Assembly (NCBI RefSeq): GCF_022354825.1
Contig: NZ_CP031168.1
Location: forward strand, 4,961,501-5,025,500
Origin: Paenibacillus sp. H1-7
GTDB lineage: Bacteria > Bacillota > Bacilli > Paenibacillales > NBRC-103111
DNA length: 64,000 nucleotides
Direction of reading: 5' to 3'
The notes beneath the pieces were generated by a model that was not told the DNA's origin, made no database searches, and saw only the letters and a program-made list of their open reading frames with translations. Each line of letters starts with the position of its first letter. The stretch's first letter is position 1. The translations under genes and the position numbers were made by a program. Shown here piece after piece: positions 1 to 8,364 of this stretch.

Positions 1-2590
1 TTATGTCTCCAAAGCTTGCTGTTATCACGGCTGTACCTGTACCGACAGCGGTAACCAGACCGTTCGAATCAACCGTAGCCACATCTGATTTGTTAGAAGT
101 CCATGTTATCGTCTGGTTCGGCGTATCCGCAGGCGATATGACAGCTTGAAGCGTCTCCGTTTTGCCCGGTTCAAGGCTAAAGCTGCTCTTGTTAAGAGTT
201 AACGTAACAGAAGGCGTTTCTACGGATGGTTCGCCGAAAGCTCTGAACTTATTGCTTTTTATACCGCCGGCACCTGCTTTTAATTCAACGTCGGATACAA
301 GCAGTAAATATCGAGCTGCAACCGGTACATCCAACGTCTTGTCAATCTTTCCGTTACTGTTCGGAGAAGGCTTATCCGTTTGCCCAACACCAGGGACTGG
401 AGACCATGAAGCTCCATGTTCCGTTTCTAGCGGTTTTTTCGTCGCACCGGAAGATGCAGAGAGGGAAGTGCCTTCCTTGAGCTCTCCATATGCGTTAGCA
501 TCATTGGTATAGTACACTTGATAATTTTTCAATAAGTTGCTGTTACTGCCCCATTCAATTTGAATTTTGTCAACGTCTACTTTCTGCTTCAGATCTATGG
601 CTGCCCAGAATTGGAACAAATCTGCAACGGTAGATCCCAGCGAGCTATGAGCCTGCCAAGGCTCGGTAGTATTATCGTTAATAAAGTTGTCTTTGCTGCC
701 GCCGCTTTGAGCGACAACCTTGATGTCTGCGCCATGCGCCCAGTTTTTATAGCCGTTCGTAAGATTCACTTCAGCATAAGGCTGTATGTTCTTGGAATTC
801 GTAATGCCTGTGCCGTTAAAAGTACCATAAATCTTACTTGTCCCCGTACCGTTAGGGTCATAGCCATCGGATTTCCACGTTACGTCTACCTTCTCAATCT
901 TTCCTGTGCTCAAAGTAACGTCGAGCTGTGAAGGAAGTCCCAAATTCGGAAATGTTGTTCCAATGGTAGTGGTTATAGCTGCAGGCCTTGCCCACGCTAC
1001 GATATCCTTAACTTGTTCCTTAGGATCCCAACCATCAGGGAACACATAGCTGCTAGTGTCCCTTTTCACCAAGTGCACATCGGCCAGATACATAGTTGCG
1101 GCTTGGAATTCATCTGCGTAAGCGGTATCTCCCGAACCATTGTACATTCCGCGGTAGAGCCCCCATTTAGAACGGTTCTGCTGACCCGCTACCATAGGCT
1201 GATCGCCTCTTTCCACTCTGCCGGTATCCGGATTCCTCTCTTCCGGGCGCCGCAAAGTTTCTGCTGTCATGCCGCCTGCAAACAGCACCTCATTGGATTC
1301 CAGATCAACAAGCTTGCCGTACACGTAGCCTTTATCTGCCGATAAAATAGTTACTTCAAAATCAAGCCAGCGGTCGGCAACCTTCTCGAAGGGGATCGTG
1401 AACAATGGCTTAATTCTGTCAGCTTGCGTGCCGTCCGGATTATTTCTGAATTCCAGCTGTCCTTTACCTCCGCTAGAAACAAGCGTAAGGGTTGTTATCG
1501 GCTGTCCGGCTTCGTCTCCGTTAATCGCTTTCAATTGAAAGATGTGCCAAAACCTGCGCGGAATAATAAAATCTCCCGCTTTATAATTGGTCACATCGTT
1601 CTGGAACTTTAAGGTTTCCGATGGAAGCATAAGTCTCCAATGGTGGGTCATTATGTCTCCGCCTACACTATTGGCATCGATATTGGAGGCTGCCGTGTTG
1701 CTTTTGATCTCGAGTCTCTGACGGTCACTGTCCACTGCCCCGCGGTCTCCGTCATCCCGACTCTTCCCATCTGGAGTAACAAAAGGTAAAAACTCGTGAA
1801 ACCGTAAAATATCGGAGTTCAGCTTCTCGGTTCCCGGAATATTTTCAATCCCATATTTCGTAAGCGCATTCACATTATCTTTGTCAATCGTCTGCAAATA
1901 CATGTTGTCACCCAGCCAAGAGTCCGGGACAGTGGAAGCAGCAGGATAATCACCCGTACGATCATAGAAGGAATCCTGCCAATTCTTACCACTATAAGAA
2001 GAAGCGGCGCCAGGACCTTCGATTGAGCCAGTAGTGCTGCCATTTCCGATCTTAGAAGCACCTAACACATCCCAAGAAGCTTCCCCTCCTTGAATATTGA
2101 GTGGCAAATACTTGTCGTTGGGTCCCATTGGGCCTGCGATGTCTGGAATGCTGCCGGCTACCGAGACCTTAATGGTGTATTCTTTGCTGTTGCTGCTGTT
2201 ATTTTTATCGGTAACTACCAAATAATAAGTCGTTGGTCCGCTTGCTGAAAACTTATCCAGCTTGGCATCACCTATGTTAGTTCCGCTGGTTGCGAACGTA
2301 ATAGATGTTGTACGATCACTTGTGTAAAGCGCTGCAGTTGCATCAGGATTCGTTGTAACATTCAGCATTTGGTATAAGGAACCATATGGCAATGAGATAT
2401 CGATGGTTCCATCGCTCAGATTGACGGCAGCATTCACAGGCTTGTTCACTTTTACATCCAACAGGCCTAAGACATCATCCGCAGCATGCACCTTCGATGG
2501 TGGGATAAAAGATACATTGAATAGAGAGAATACTAGGGCAAATATCAGTATTAAGGTTAATACACGGTTCAGAGCGTGCTGCCTAAGCAT
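1..2590 (-). CDS. Secreted multidomain polysaccharide-lyase-like protein with Ig-like and F5/8-type domains (3' end beyond window)
   Basis: This frame is open from an ATG at 2590 to the left edge, about 863 residues, so the C terminus is missing. A GGAGG lies 9 nt before the ATG. The first 33 residues form a signal peptide (basic start, hydrophobic core, cut near VHAAD). After a cadherin-like N-terminal part comes a jelly-roll region of about residues 220-480 with motifs such as HHWRLMLP, FWHIFQLK and KWGLYRGMYN, which recall heparin-lyase-I-like polysaccharide lyases. Then follow a bacterial Ig-like segment, a discoidin-like segment (QFWAAIDLKQKVDVDKIQIEWG) and a Big_2 Ig repeat (VTAVGTGTAVITA) that runs off the edge. 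I infer an exported, glycan-degrading, possibly cell-surface protein. The exact lyase family and substrate are not certain. Confidence 0.8.
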   Translation of the reverse strand, partial: MLRQHALNRVLTLILIFALVFSLFNVSFIPPSKVHAADDVLGLLDVKVNKPVNAAVNLSDGTIDISLPYGSLYQMLNVTTNPDATAALYTSDRTTSITFATSGTNIGDAKLDKFSASGPTTYYLVVTDKNNSSNSKEYTIKVSVAGSIPDIAGPMGPNDKYLPLNIQGGEASWDVLGASKIGNGSTTGSIEGPGAASSYSGKNWQDSFYDRTGDYPAASTVPDSWLGDNMYLQTIDKDNVNALTKYGIENIPGTEKLNSDILRFHEFLPFVTPDGKSRDDGDRGAVDSDRQRLEIKSNTAASNIDANSVGGDIMTHHWRLMLPSETLKFQNDVTNYKAGDFIIPRRFWHIFQLKAINGDEAGQPITTLTLVSSGGKGQLEFRNNPDGTQADRIKPLFTIPFEKVADRWLDFEVTILSADKGYVYGKLVDLESNEVLFAGGMTAETLRRPEERNPDTGRVERGDQPMVAGQQNRSKWGLYRGMYNGSGDTAYADEFQAATMYLADVHLVKRDTSSYVFPDGWDPKEQVKDIVAWARPAAITTTIGTTFPNLGLPSQLDVTLSTGKIEKVDVTWKSDGYDPNGTGTSKIYGTFNGTGITNSKNIQPYAEVNLTNGYKNWAHGADIKVVAQSGGSKDNFINDNTTEPWQAHSSLGSTVADLFQFWAAIDLKQKVDVDKIQIEWGSNSNLLKNYQVYYTNDANAYGELKEGTSLSASSGATKKPLETEHGASWSPVPGVGQTDKPSPNSNGKIDKTLDVPVAARYLLLVSDVELKAGAGGIKSNKFRAFGEPSVETPSVTLTLNKSSFSLEPGKTETLQAVISPADTPNQTITWTSNKSDVATVDSNGLVTAVGTGTAVITASFGDI

Positions 2591-2812
2591 CTTTAAAAGC
2601 CTCCTTTATAAGTCTGTAAAAAGATTGAATGAACCCCGTAAAAAATACAAATCCATAGTAAGGATTCACGATCGGATACGGCAGTTAAGGAAAAGGAGAA
2701 TAAGAGTCGAGATTGTCATTTCTTTACAGAGACTTCAAGATAGCAGCAATTCGAGAGGTCTAGTGCATGTACAGCACATAGTTTAAGCGGAGAACAAACC
2801 TATCAATCCGAG

Positions 2813-2956
2813 TTACACCTGGATGCCTGGTAAAAGCAAATGAAGTATTCGTGGCGATACCGCCAGCGGGTTAACTCTACTAATCTCCCTGTCTGCTTCA
2901 AGCCCAAAAAAAGTGACAGGGTCGGGCTCTAGCATCATTGCGGTCTTGTCTTCCAT
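2813..2956 (-). other. Possible structured RNA leader or 47-codon small ORF upstream of the secreted lyase
   Basis: The 650 bases between the secreted protein and the chemoreceptor remnant hold no clear gene. Two inverted repeats interleave: CCCTGTC (2887-2893) with GACAGGG (2915-2921), and AGCCC (2901-2905) with GGGCT (2924-2928). This is the arrangement of an H-type pseudoknot. A further hairpin, TGGCG-ATAC-CGCCA, is at 2852-2865. The same stretch is also open on the minus strand as 47 codons from ATG 2956 to TAA 2813, ending LLLPGIQV, with a weak G-rich ribosome site. I do not recognise either the RNA or the peptide. Either reading, or chance, is possible. Confidence 0.25.
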
Positions 2957-3084
2957 TCTATCTCATATCCTCAACCCCCCCTGAATAACAAAATGATCTT
3001 GCTCCATCTTTTTTATTCTACTATTACAGTTTCTAAAGAAGATATGGATAAATCCCATTTGTATATGGAATATTGAAGGCAGTT

Positions 3085-3098
3085 TTGTAGCGCTTTCA
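3085..3098 (-). promoter_or_regulatory. cre-like site (CcpA box), one mismatch
   Basis: On the minus strand this reads TGAAAGCGCTACAA and matches 13 of 14 positions of the CcpA consensus TGNAANCGNWNNCW. It is about 500 bases upstream of the secreted lyase gene, which is far for direct control, so its role is uncertain. Confidence 0.3.
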
Positions 3099-3238
3099 TT
3101 TATCTGTGGATGAAAGCCCTATGCAGGCAGGACTCTAGAAAGGGTAACAATACCCCGCTTCTCGCACATTTCGCCTCATAGGAATTAAGGTTTACTTCAG
3201 TCCGGTAAGAACAAAGCTAGGCTGCCGTCTCAGACAAG

Positions 3239-3523
3239 TCAGGTCGTAAAGCGGGACAAGGACTCCTCCAATTGCTTAGACACTTCCTCCAGCTGGCCAG
3301 AGAGAAGCACCAGCCTGTCGCTCACTTCCAGTTGTCCGACAACAGTGGAGGAAACCTCCATTGACGCGGCCAATGTTTCTTCCGATACCGTGCTAACTAG
3401 TCTTACTGTTTCTGACAGCTGCGCCTGCGATTGGTCCAGCTTCCCGATCGAATCGGTGACTGACTCGAGACGTTCGGCGAACAGCGTTATACCGACCAGG
3501 CGCCAATCGTTCTTTGCAAGCAA
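3239..3523 (-). pseudogene. Methyl-accepting chemotaxis protein remnant
   Basis: The 94 residues begin with a short piece (NDWRLVGI) that looks like the end of a Cache sensor domain. They run directly into a C-terminal chemoreceptor tail (VSEETLAASMEVSSTVVGQLE, then SGQLEEVSKQLEESLSRF). The membrane segment, HAMP domain and the whole conserved signalling hairpin that a receptor needs are absent. No stop separates the two pieces, so the simplest view is a large in-frame internal deletion plus loss of the N terminus. There is no ribosome site before the TTG. It is unlikely to make a working receptor. Confidence is moderate because only the tail is distinctive. Confidence 0.5.
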
Positions 3524-3679
3524 AGGCGCTTATTTTTTTTATTAAATTTAATGGACATCCGCTGTAGAGCAAAACGGCAAAAAGCCGCCCTATCGGACGG
3601 CAATGAACACGGCTCAATACATATTTTCCATAAATTTGTATCACACTAAACCCGACCATGAAAAAGGACGAGGGATATA

Positions 3680-4147
3680 ATGTCAGTGTTTGTTTATAGT
3701 CTGATCGCTTGGATAGTCATATCGGTATTCGCCATCCTTCCTAAGAAATTGCCACTAACGGAAAACTTGTGTGTATACTTCTGCTGCGCCATCTTGATGA
3801 CGTCCACTTTCACCACTCTCACTATGAACTTACAACTTTTGGTTAACAGTAACAGACTTGATTTTTATTTCTGCCGAGAAATCGGAAGATATATCATCTA
3901 TCCGGTCTTGCTGCTTGTGTTTACGAACATTTTTTTTACAGTTAAATTGGCAGTCATGCGGTGGGGAGCCGCAATCTTAACCTTCGCAGCCTTATGCTCC
4001 GTCCATTTTTTGTTTAGATTTATTGGAGATCTTACTTTTATTCGATGGAATTCTTTGTTTAGCATGGTTATGTTCCTATTTTTCATGTGCGCTGCCTGGC
4101 TGTTCGAGAAAGCTTTCGCCTTTCGTTATCTAAAGGAGGAGGGGTAA
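3680..4147 (+). CDS. CBO0543-type integral membrane protein
   Basis: The 155-residue product is almost wholly hydrophobic, with about four or five membrane segments and the short motif LPKKLPLTENL after the first one. Small proteins of this kind, often in tandem, are common in Bacillus and Paenibacillus and are grouped as the CBO0543 family. Their function is unknown. A GAGGGAT ribosome site precedes the ATG. The next gene starts 4 nt after this stop and has the same architecture, so the two are co-translated paralogues. I can say only that it sits in the cytoplasmic membrane. Confidence 0.7.
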   Translation: MSVFVYSLIAWIVISVFAILPKKLPLTENLCVYFCCAILMTSTFTTLTMNLQLLVNSNRLDFYFCREIGRYIIYPVLLLVFTNIFFTVKLAVMRWGAAILTFAALCSVHFLFRFIGDLTFIRWNSLFSMVMFLFFMCAAWLFEKAFAFRYLKEEG

Positions 4148-4151
4148 GGGA

Positions 4152-4649
4152 ATGATCATATATTACGACAATAAATGGAACACAAATGAATGGTTCGTGA
4201 TCGGGTTGTTACTTATCGGGTTAACGCTTCTTGTAGCGCTGCCCAAACGATTTCCATTAAACTGGTCCACTGTATACACCCTATACGGGGTGTTTACCGG
4301 ATTGTGCCTGGACCATACGCTAAGTGTAAATCCAGTGGATTTCTATGATGTGAATGATAACTCTAGCTATGAATTCATGGACTTTTTGACCTATGTCATG
4401 TACGGGCCATTTACCTATTTATTTGCCTACCTTCATGATACCTTGAAAGTAAAACCACCCATTGATCCCCTATTTGTGTTTGGTTGGAGCCTTTTGTCCG
4501 TGGTTGTGGAGTGGGTTGCCGTACAAGCGGGTGTTTTCCATTACAAGAATGGCTACACGATATTTTATTCGTTTCCGATCTATCTGAGCAGCTTGTATCT
4601 TCTTTTCCTTGCTAAAATGAACGGGTTTCAACGTAAGCTTTGCAAATAG
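4152..4649 (+). CDS. CBO0543-type integral membrane protein, second copy
   Basis: This 165-residue protein is a paralogue of the preceding gene. It has a short soluble N terminus, several membrane helices, and the motif LPKRFPLNW in the same place as LPKKLPLTE of its neighbour. A strong AAAGGAGGAGG lies just before the ATG, inside the end of the upstream gene. Its last 22 bases overlap the end of the convergent SGNH hydrolase gene. No catalytic motif is visible and the function is unknown. Confidence 0.7.
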   Translation: MIIYYDNKWNTNEWFVIGLLLIGLTLLVALPKRFPLNWSTVYTLYGVFTGLCLDHTLSVNPVDFYDVNDNSSYEFMDFLTYVMYGPFTYLFAYLHDTLKVKPPIDPLFVFGWSLLSVVVEWVAVQAGVFHYKNGYTIFYSFPIYLSSLYLLFLAKMNGFQRKLCK

Positions 4650-5248
4650 CTTTCCAAGTATCCTGCAATATAAGCCGCCTGCAACCGTCGAACCTCCTCC
4701 GTAAAATGAACATGATCACAATATCCGCTTTCTCCGAAGGAACGTGTGAACGTGTACAAATCCAAAATTGGAATTCCGTGACTGGTCATGACTTCATCTG
4801 CAGCAGCGTTGTACGCTAATACATCCCGGTGAAAACGGAGAAACGACGTACTCCTGCTGTTATGTATGGCTTCCACAGCATCCGTCGTCCGGATCCAGAG
4901 GAACGATCGGGCGATATCCCGGACTGTAGTGACGATCTTTTCAAGATTATCCCGGTATTCGCTTAATGGTACTTGCTTCTCCCCCGTTACAGGATCCGTC
5001 TTTATATCGTGCAATCCGCAATTGATCAGAAGCAGGTCGTAGGTCATACCCTTACTTCGTTCCGTATTCAAATATTCCAGAACCATCCTGCTATCCCCGC
5101 CGTTAGCTCCTACAGGTTGATCCAAATCGGCCAATGCCTGCTCTTCTCCCCGCTTGCGGTCATAATGAAGCTTGCTTTCGACCATCTTTTTTAAATGGGG
5201 TCCATATTGGATCGAAATACTATCACCGACGATAAAAATACTTCTCAT
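4628..5248 (-). CDS. SGNH/GDSL-family hydrolase
   Basis: This 206-residue cytoplasmic protein carries the four SGNH blocks: GDS with nucleophile Ser10, an oxyanion-hole Gly in GANGGDS (47-53), Asn76 in INCGLHD, and the Asp178-His181 pair in CDHVHFTEE near the C terminus. It has no signal peptide. Such proteins are esterases, often carbohydrate or phospholipid deacetylases, and the substrate cannot be read from the sequence. A GGGAGG site lies 8 nt before the ATG. The gene is alone, convergent with the CBO0543 pair and divergent from the N-acetyltransferase gene. Confidence 0.85.
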   Translation of the reverse strand: MRSIFIVGDSISIQYGPHLKKMVESKLHYDRKRGEEQALADLDQPVGANGGDSRMVLEYLNTERSKGMTYDLLLINCGLHDIKTDPVTGEKQVPLSEYRDNLEKIVTTVRDIARSFLWIRTTDAVEAIHNSRSTSFLRFHRDVLAYNAAADEVMTSHGIPILDLYTFTRSFGESGYCDHVHFTEEVRRLQAAYIAGYLESYLQSLR

Positions 5249-5401
5249 ATTGGCTTCCTCCCTACATTATGAATAACTAAATAGAAAGCAGATTAGACAA
5301 GGAAATGCATGCATAACCTGCAGATTCCTGTTAGTATAATAATATATGATTGGAAATAAAGGGAATATAGCATAAAGTAACCAGTAAAGGAGCAATGAGC
5401 T

Positions 5402-6220
5402 ATGGGTGAAGCGATTTCTTCATACGTAATGGCTTATCTCAACCGAATTAACTACACAGGAACGATAGACTTAAGCCAAGAAACACTTGCTAGATTACAA
5501 GAGCAGCATATTAAGTCCGTTCCTTATGAGAACTTGGATATATGGTGCGGTGTGCCTTTATCATTAGAAATAACGGATTTGTATAATAAAATTGTCATTA
5601 ACCGCCGCGGAGGGTATTGTTTCGAACTCAATGCACTGTTTGGATGGCTGCTGCGGCAGCTTGGCTTTAAAGTAACGGATCTATTTGCCCGATTTTGGCG
5701 GGATGAAACCGTACTTCCCCCCAAACGCAGACACCACGTCTTACTTGTGGATATTTCCGGGAAACGCTTCTTATGCGATGTCGGGGTTGGTGGAGTAGTT
5801 CCGCTCAGGCCAATTCAAGTGATAGAACAGGTCGCGCAGCAGCAAAACGATGAGGCTTACCAGCTTAAGCGCGATGAAAACTATGGATGGATGCTAAACG
5901 AGCAGAAGGATGATTCGTGGCGTCTGATCTATTCGTTCACTGAAGAACCGCAGCTTTTAATTGATTATTACGCAGCCTCGTATTGGTGTGAATCTGCTCC
6001 CCATTCTCCATTCAAAGAATCTGCTATAGCAGCTATTCGAACCGAGGATGGCCGTCATACGCTAAAGGGAATTGAGTTTCGCACATTCACTTCCGAAGGT
6101 GTCTCCACGTACATACCGCAAACAGAGGATGAGTTTAACCATGCGTTAAAAACCTATTTTGGTATAAGTCTCAGCAGTTTACCTGCTTCGATCAAATTTG
6201 ATGCTACGAAACCTTTCTAA
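5402..6220 (+). CDS. nat: Arylamine N-acetyltransferase
   Basis: The 272-residue protein has the normal length and catalytic triad of the NAT family: Cys73 in RGGYCFELN, His111 in RRHHVLLV and Asp126 in CDVGVGG. The 38- and 15-residue spacings match the family exactly. These enzymes move acetyl from acetyl-CoA to arylamines, arylhydrazines or related amines in the cytoplasm. An AAAGGAG site precedes the ATG, and a TATAAT-like element lies near 5335. The gene is single and is followed by its own terminator. Confidence 0.92.
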   Translation: MGEAISSYVMAYLNRINYTGTIDLSQETLARLQEQHIKSVPYENLDIWCGVPLSLEITDLYNKIVINRRGGYCFELNALFGWLLRQLGFKVTDLFARFWRDETVLPPKRRHHVLLVDISGKRFLCDVGVGGVVPLRPIQVIEQVAQQQNDEAYQLKRDENYGWMLNEQKDDSWRLIYSFTEEPQLLIDYYAASYWCESAPHSPFKESAIAAIRTEDGRHTLKGIEFRTFTSEGVSTYIPQTEDEFNHALKTYFGISLSSLPASIKFDATKPF

Positions 6221-6233
6221 TTAGCCATTTGAG

Positions 6234-6262
6234 CCCCACCACCCGGTGGGGGTATCTTTTTT
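6234..6262 (+). terminator. Rho-independent terminator after nat
   Basis: A perfect 7-bp stem, CCCCACC (6234-6240) with GGTGGGG (6245-6251), has a 4-nt loop and is followed by TATCTTTTTT. It starts 14 nt after the nat stop codon. Confidence 0.85.
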
Positions 6263-6616
6263 CGATTAATTCGATAGCTGCTTGCAGTAATCTATTCTTA
6301 ATGTCCATCCCCTTAAAGGACCTTGAGAATATCATTTGTTATTTGTTCTGTTATCACCTCACGATTTTCTTCACTCATGTGATTTAGACTTATCCCGGAC
6401 AGTTCTTTTATCTTGTCGATTTTCGCTTCCAACCTCTTCATCCTCCTTATACTTTTTCAGTGGCTGCTACCAACACTACACAATAATTCTCCGGAAAAGG
6501 ATAAACACCTTTGAAAGATTGGGTTGGGTTGCAAATTACTTGGATCGAAGAAAATATTACTATTACATAGAGCATCTGGCGCGGACCCAAGCTATTGAAA
6601 GAGACCTTGAAAATAC
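6263..6616. other. Intergenic stretch with no firm gene
   Basis: Both strands contain open stretches but none has a convincing start. On the minus strand an acidic frame ending near 6313 (…SEENREVITEQITNDILKVL) has no start codon paired to the AAGGAGG at 6441-6447. On the plus strand a charged frame around 6515-6640 runs into the terminator of the neighbouring operon. Either may be the relic of a small gene. I see nothing that I can name. Confidence 0.35.
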
Positions 6617-6640
6617 GAAAAAACCGCACAAGGCGGTTTA
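6617..6640 (-). terminator. Terminator of the long glycan-catabolism gene run
   Basis: On the minus strand AAACCGC (6639-6633) pairs perfectly with GCGGTTT (6627-6621) across a 5-nt loop and is followed by a T run. It starts 18 nt after the mutarotase stop and is the only strong minus-strand terminator I see between here and the ROK repressor gene. Confidence 0.85.
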
Positions 6641-6657
6641 TAAGTCTACTCAATTAT

Positions 6658-7647
6658 TCAACTATCATGCGTGCATACTGTAAACTCTAACCAAGAAGAT
6701 ACACTTCCGAGCGGTGGCACAGCTAGAGCAAGCCCCCGCTGAACGGCTTCATCCAAGGTAAGCTTCGGCGGCACGTTGAACATCTCCAGCCCGATATTGT
6801 AGTCGCATCCGAAGAAGGGTGCTTCCGTGTCCGCCATGAAATTTTGCCAATACCAAAGGTAGGGCCAAACGGTACCGTCCCATCGAACCTCCAATGCGAC
6901 GGAACGGATCGGGTTCGTTATTCGATATTTGTTGTCTTGCGTTAACAAATATAATAGCTCACGTTCCGTACCGGGAGCAGGCAGGCGTGACAAATCGACG
7001 ATATCGCCGTTTTGCTCCATCAGAGGCCAACTCCAGGTCTCCCCGCTTTTCGGATTACAGATTAGGGTACCCGGGTCGAGGCTGATGAAGCATTTTCTAT
7101 CAAGAAAAGGCGCCCCGTATGCCAGATGATGCCCCCAATTGGCTTCCAGCGTCACAGATGGTGATAAATTGGTTATGGTCTCCTCGATTCGAACGGTTTC
7201 GCTTCCGGAAGTTAGGGTTATTCGTTTGGAAGTTAGAAATGGAAGCGAGCGGATCCGGTTCGTAAGCAACACCTGAATTTCCTCCGGTTCATCCTTCACT
7301 ATGTCATAGTCCCATGGCGTCATAGCCGATTCACCACGAAACACTGTGGCACCGCGGTAGGAAGAGTTGTAGCTGACTTCCGGAAACATCTCCTGCCAGC
7401 CTCCCAGATAACTCATTTCATAGTCCGTATATAAAGGATGACTAGGGAAAAAGCCTTTTTGTGAAAGCCAGATGAAGTCGGTATCCGATGGTTTATGAAG
7501 CCAACGGATCGGCTCGCCTCCTTTGTCCAGCAGCAAATGAATGAGCAGCTTCTCATTCTCAAGTAGCAGCGAACGGCAATCTTTAAAATCTACGTCGTCT
7601 ATAATCCGGCAGCCCGAATTACGCAGCGGGCGGTACAAGTGTCTCAT
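6658..7647 (-). CDS. Aldose-1-epimerase-like (galactose mutarotase fold) protein
   Basis: The 329 residues have the pattern of the galactose-mutarotase superfamily: a beta-rich start with KLLIHLLLDKGGEPIRWLHK, a central WGHHLAYGAPF with the likely catalytic histidines, and a late WYWQNFMADTEAPFFG segment. It has no signal peptide. Superfamily members interconvert sugar anomers or bind sugars. It lies more distant from classical GalM, so the substrate is open. It is the last gene of the run, 33 nt after the isomerase gene, and sits directly before the terminator. The context suggests that it serves the sugar released by the upstream hydrolases. Confidence 0.75.
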   Translation of the reverse strand: MRHLYRPLRNSGCRIIDDVDFKDCRSLLLENEKLLIHLLLDKGGEPIRWLHKPSDTDFIWLSQKGFFPSHPLYTDYEMSYLGGWQEMFPEVSYNSSYRGATVFRGESAMTPWDYDIVKDEPEEIQVLLTNRIRSLPFLTSKRITLTSGSETVRIEETITNLSPSVTLEANWGHHLAYGAPFLDRKCFISLDPGTLICNPKSGETWSWPLMEQNGDIVDLSRLPAPGTERELLYLLTQDNKYRITNPIRSVALEVRWDGTVWPYLWYWQNFMADTEAPFFGCDYNIGLEMFNVPPKLTLDEAVQRGLALAVPPLGSVSSWLEFTVCTHDS

Positions 7648-7680
7648 TGCAGGCTCTCTCCCCTCACCCTCACACTCAAG

Positions 7681-8364
7681 TTATACTCCGAAAAATTGTT
7701 CTTCCAATGCAATACAAATGGCATGATATATGGGAAGATGCCTCTCCTGAATGTCCTGAGTTGATTGATACGGCACGCAGATGGTGACATCGCTCAACTC
7801 CGCAAGCTTGCCGCCGGTCTGGCCCGTCAAGCCGATTGTGCTGACACCTAGAGCACGGGCAACTTGAACAGCCCGGAGGACGTTAGCGGAGTGGCCGGAT
7901 GTGCTTATACCGAGAAGCACATCCCCTGGTTTAGCATAACCATAGACTTGCTGGGCAAAAGCCATATCCGGCGCTACATCATTGGCATAGGCGGAGAGAA
8001 ATGCCGATTGACTGACTAGCGAGATAGCCGGTAAAGCCCCCTGCAAATGGTCGGCCAAGTAACTCCCCTCTGCGGGAAAAGCGGTAAGGAAGCCCTCCCG
8101 CTGCTCTCCGGATAGAGGTCTTTTGGACATAAAGCCCTTCATCAATTCCCCAACTATATGCTCGCTGTCCGAGGCGCTCCCTCCATTGCCGCATACAAGC
8201 AGCTTGCCTCCCTGCCGAAAGCTGTCAGCTATCAATTCGACCGCTTTTTCGATCTGCTGCCGGCAGCCTGCAACATCCGGGTACTTGACAATAAGCTGGT
8301 GCAGCACGGTACGGGTCGCTTCCGGGTTGTACATGCTCATGCGGGTGATCATTCCTTTCGTCAC
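7681..8364 (-). CDS. SIS-domain sugar-phosphate isomerase, GmhA type
   Basis: This 227-residue protein is a single SIS domain with the nucleotide-fold loop GNGGSASDSEHIVGELMKGF near residue 60 and the second sugar-phosphate loop GISTSGHSANV near 155. Both are hallmarks of sedoheptulose-7-phosphate isomerase (GmhA), which makes D-glycero-D-manno-heptose 7-phosphate. The GTG start at 8364 shares its G with the upstream TAG stop, which suggests translational coupling. An internal ATG at 8341 is an alternative start. With the HldE-like kinase and HAD phosphatase nearby it completes a heptose-type trio, but in a catabolic locus the true substrate may be another phosphorylated ketose. Confidence 0.85.
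   Translation of the reverse strand: MTKGMITRMSMYNPEATRTVLHQLIVKYPDVAGCRQQIEKAVELIADSFRQGGKLLVCGNGGSASDSEHIVGELMKGFMSKRPLSGEQREGFLTAFPAEGSYLADHLQGALPAISLVSQSAFLSAYANDVAPDMAFAQQVYGYAKPGDVLLGISTSGHSANVLRAVQVARALGVSTIGLTGQTGGKLAELSDVTICVPYQSTQDIQERHLPIYHAICIALEEQFFGV

Noticed and set aside
2940..2995. c-di-GMP (GEMM) or fluoride riboswitch upstream of the secreted protein
   Set aside because: The conserved core sequences of those classes are not present. Only an unassigned pseudoknot-like layout remains.
6336..6683. Plus-strand 115-residue ORF
   Set aside because: Its first half has no coding character, and its second half runs through the terminator and into the mutarotase gene on the opposite strand.
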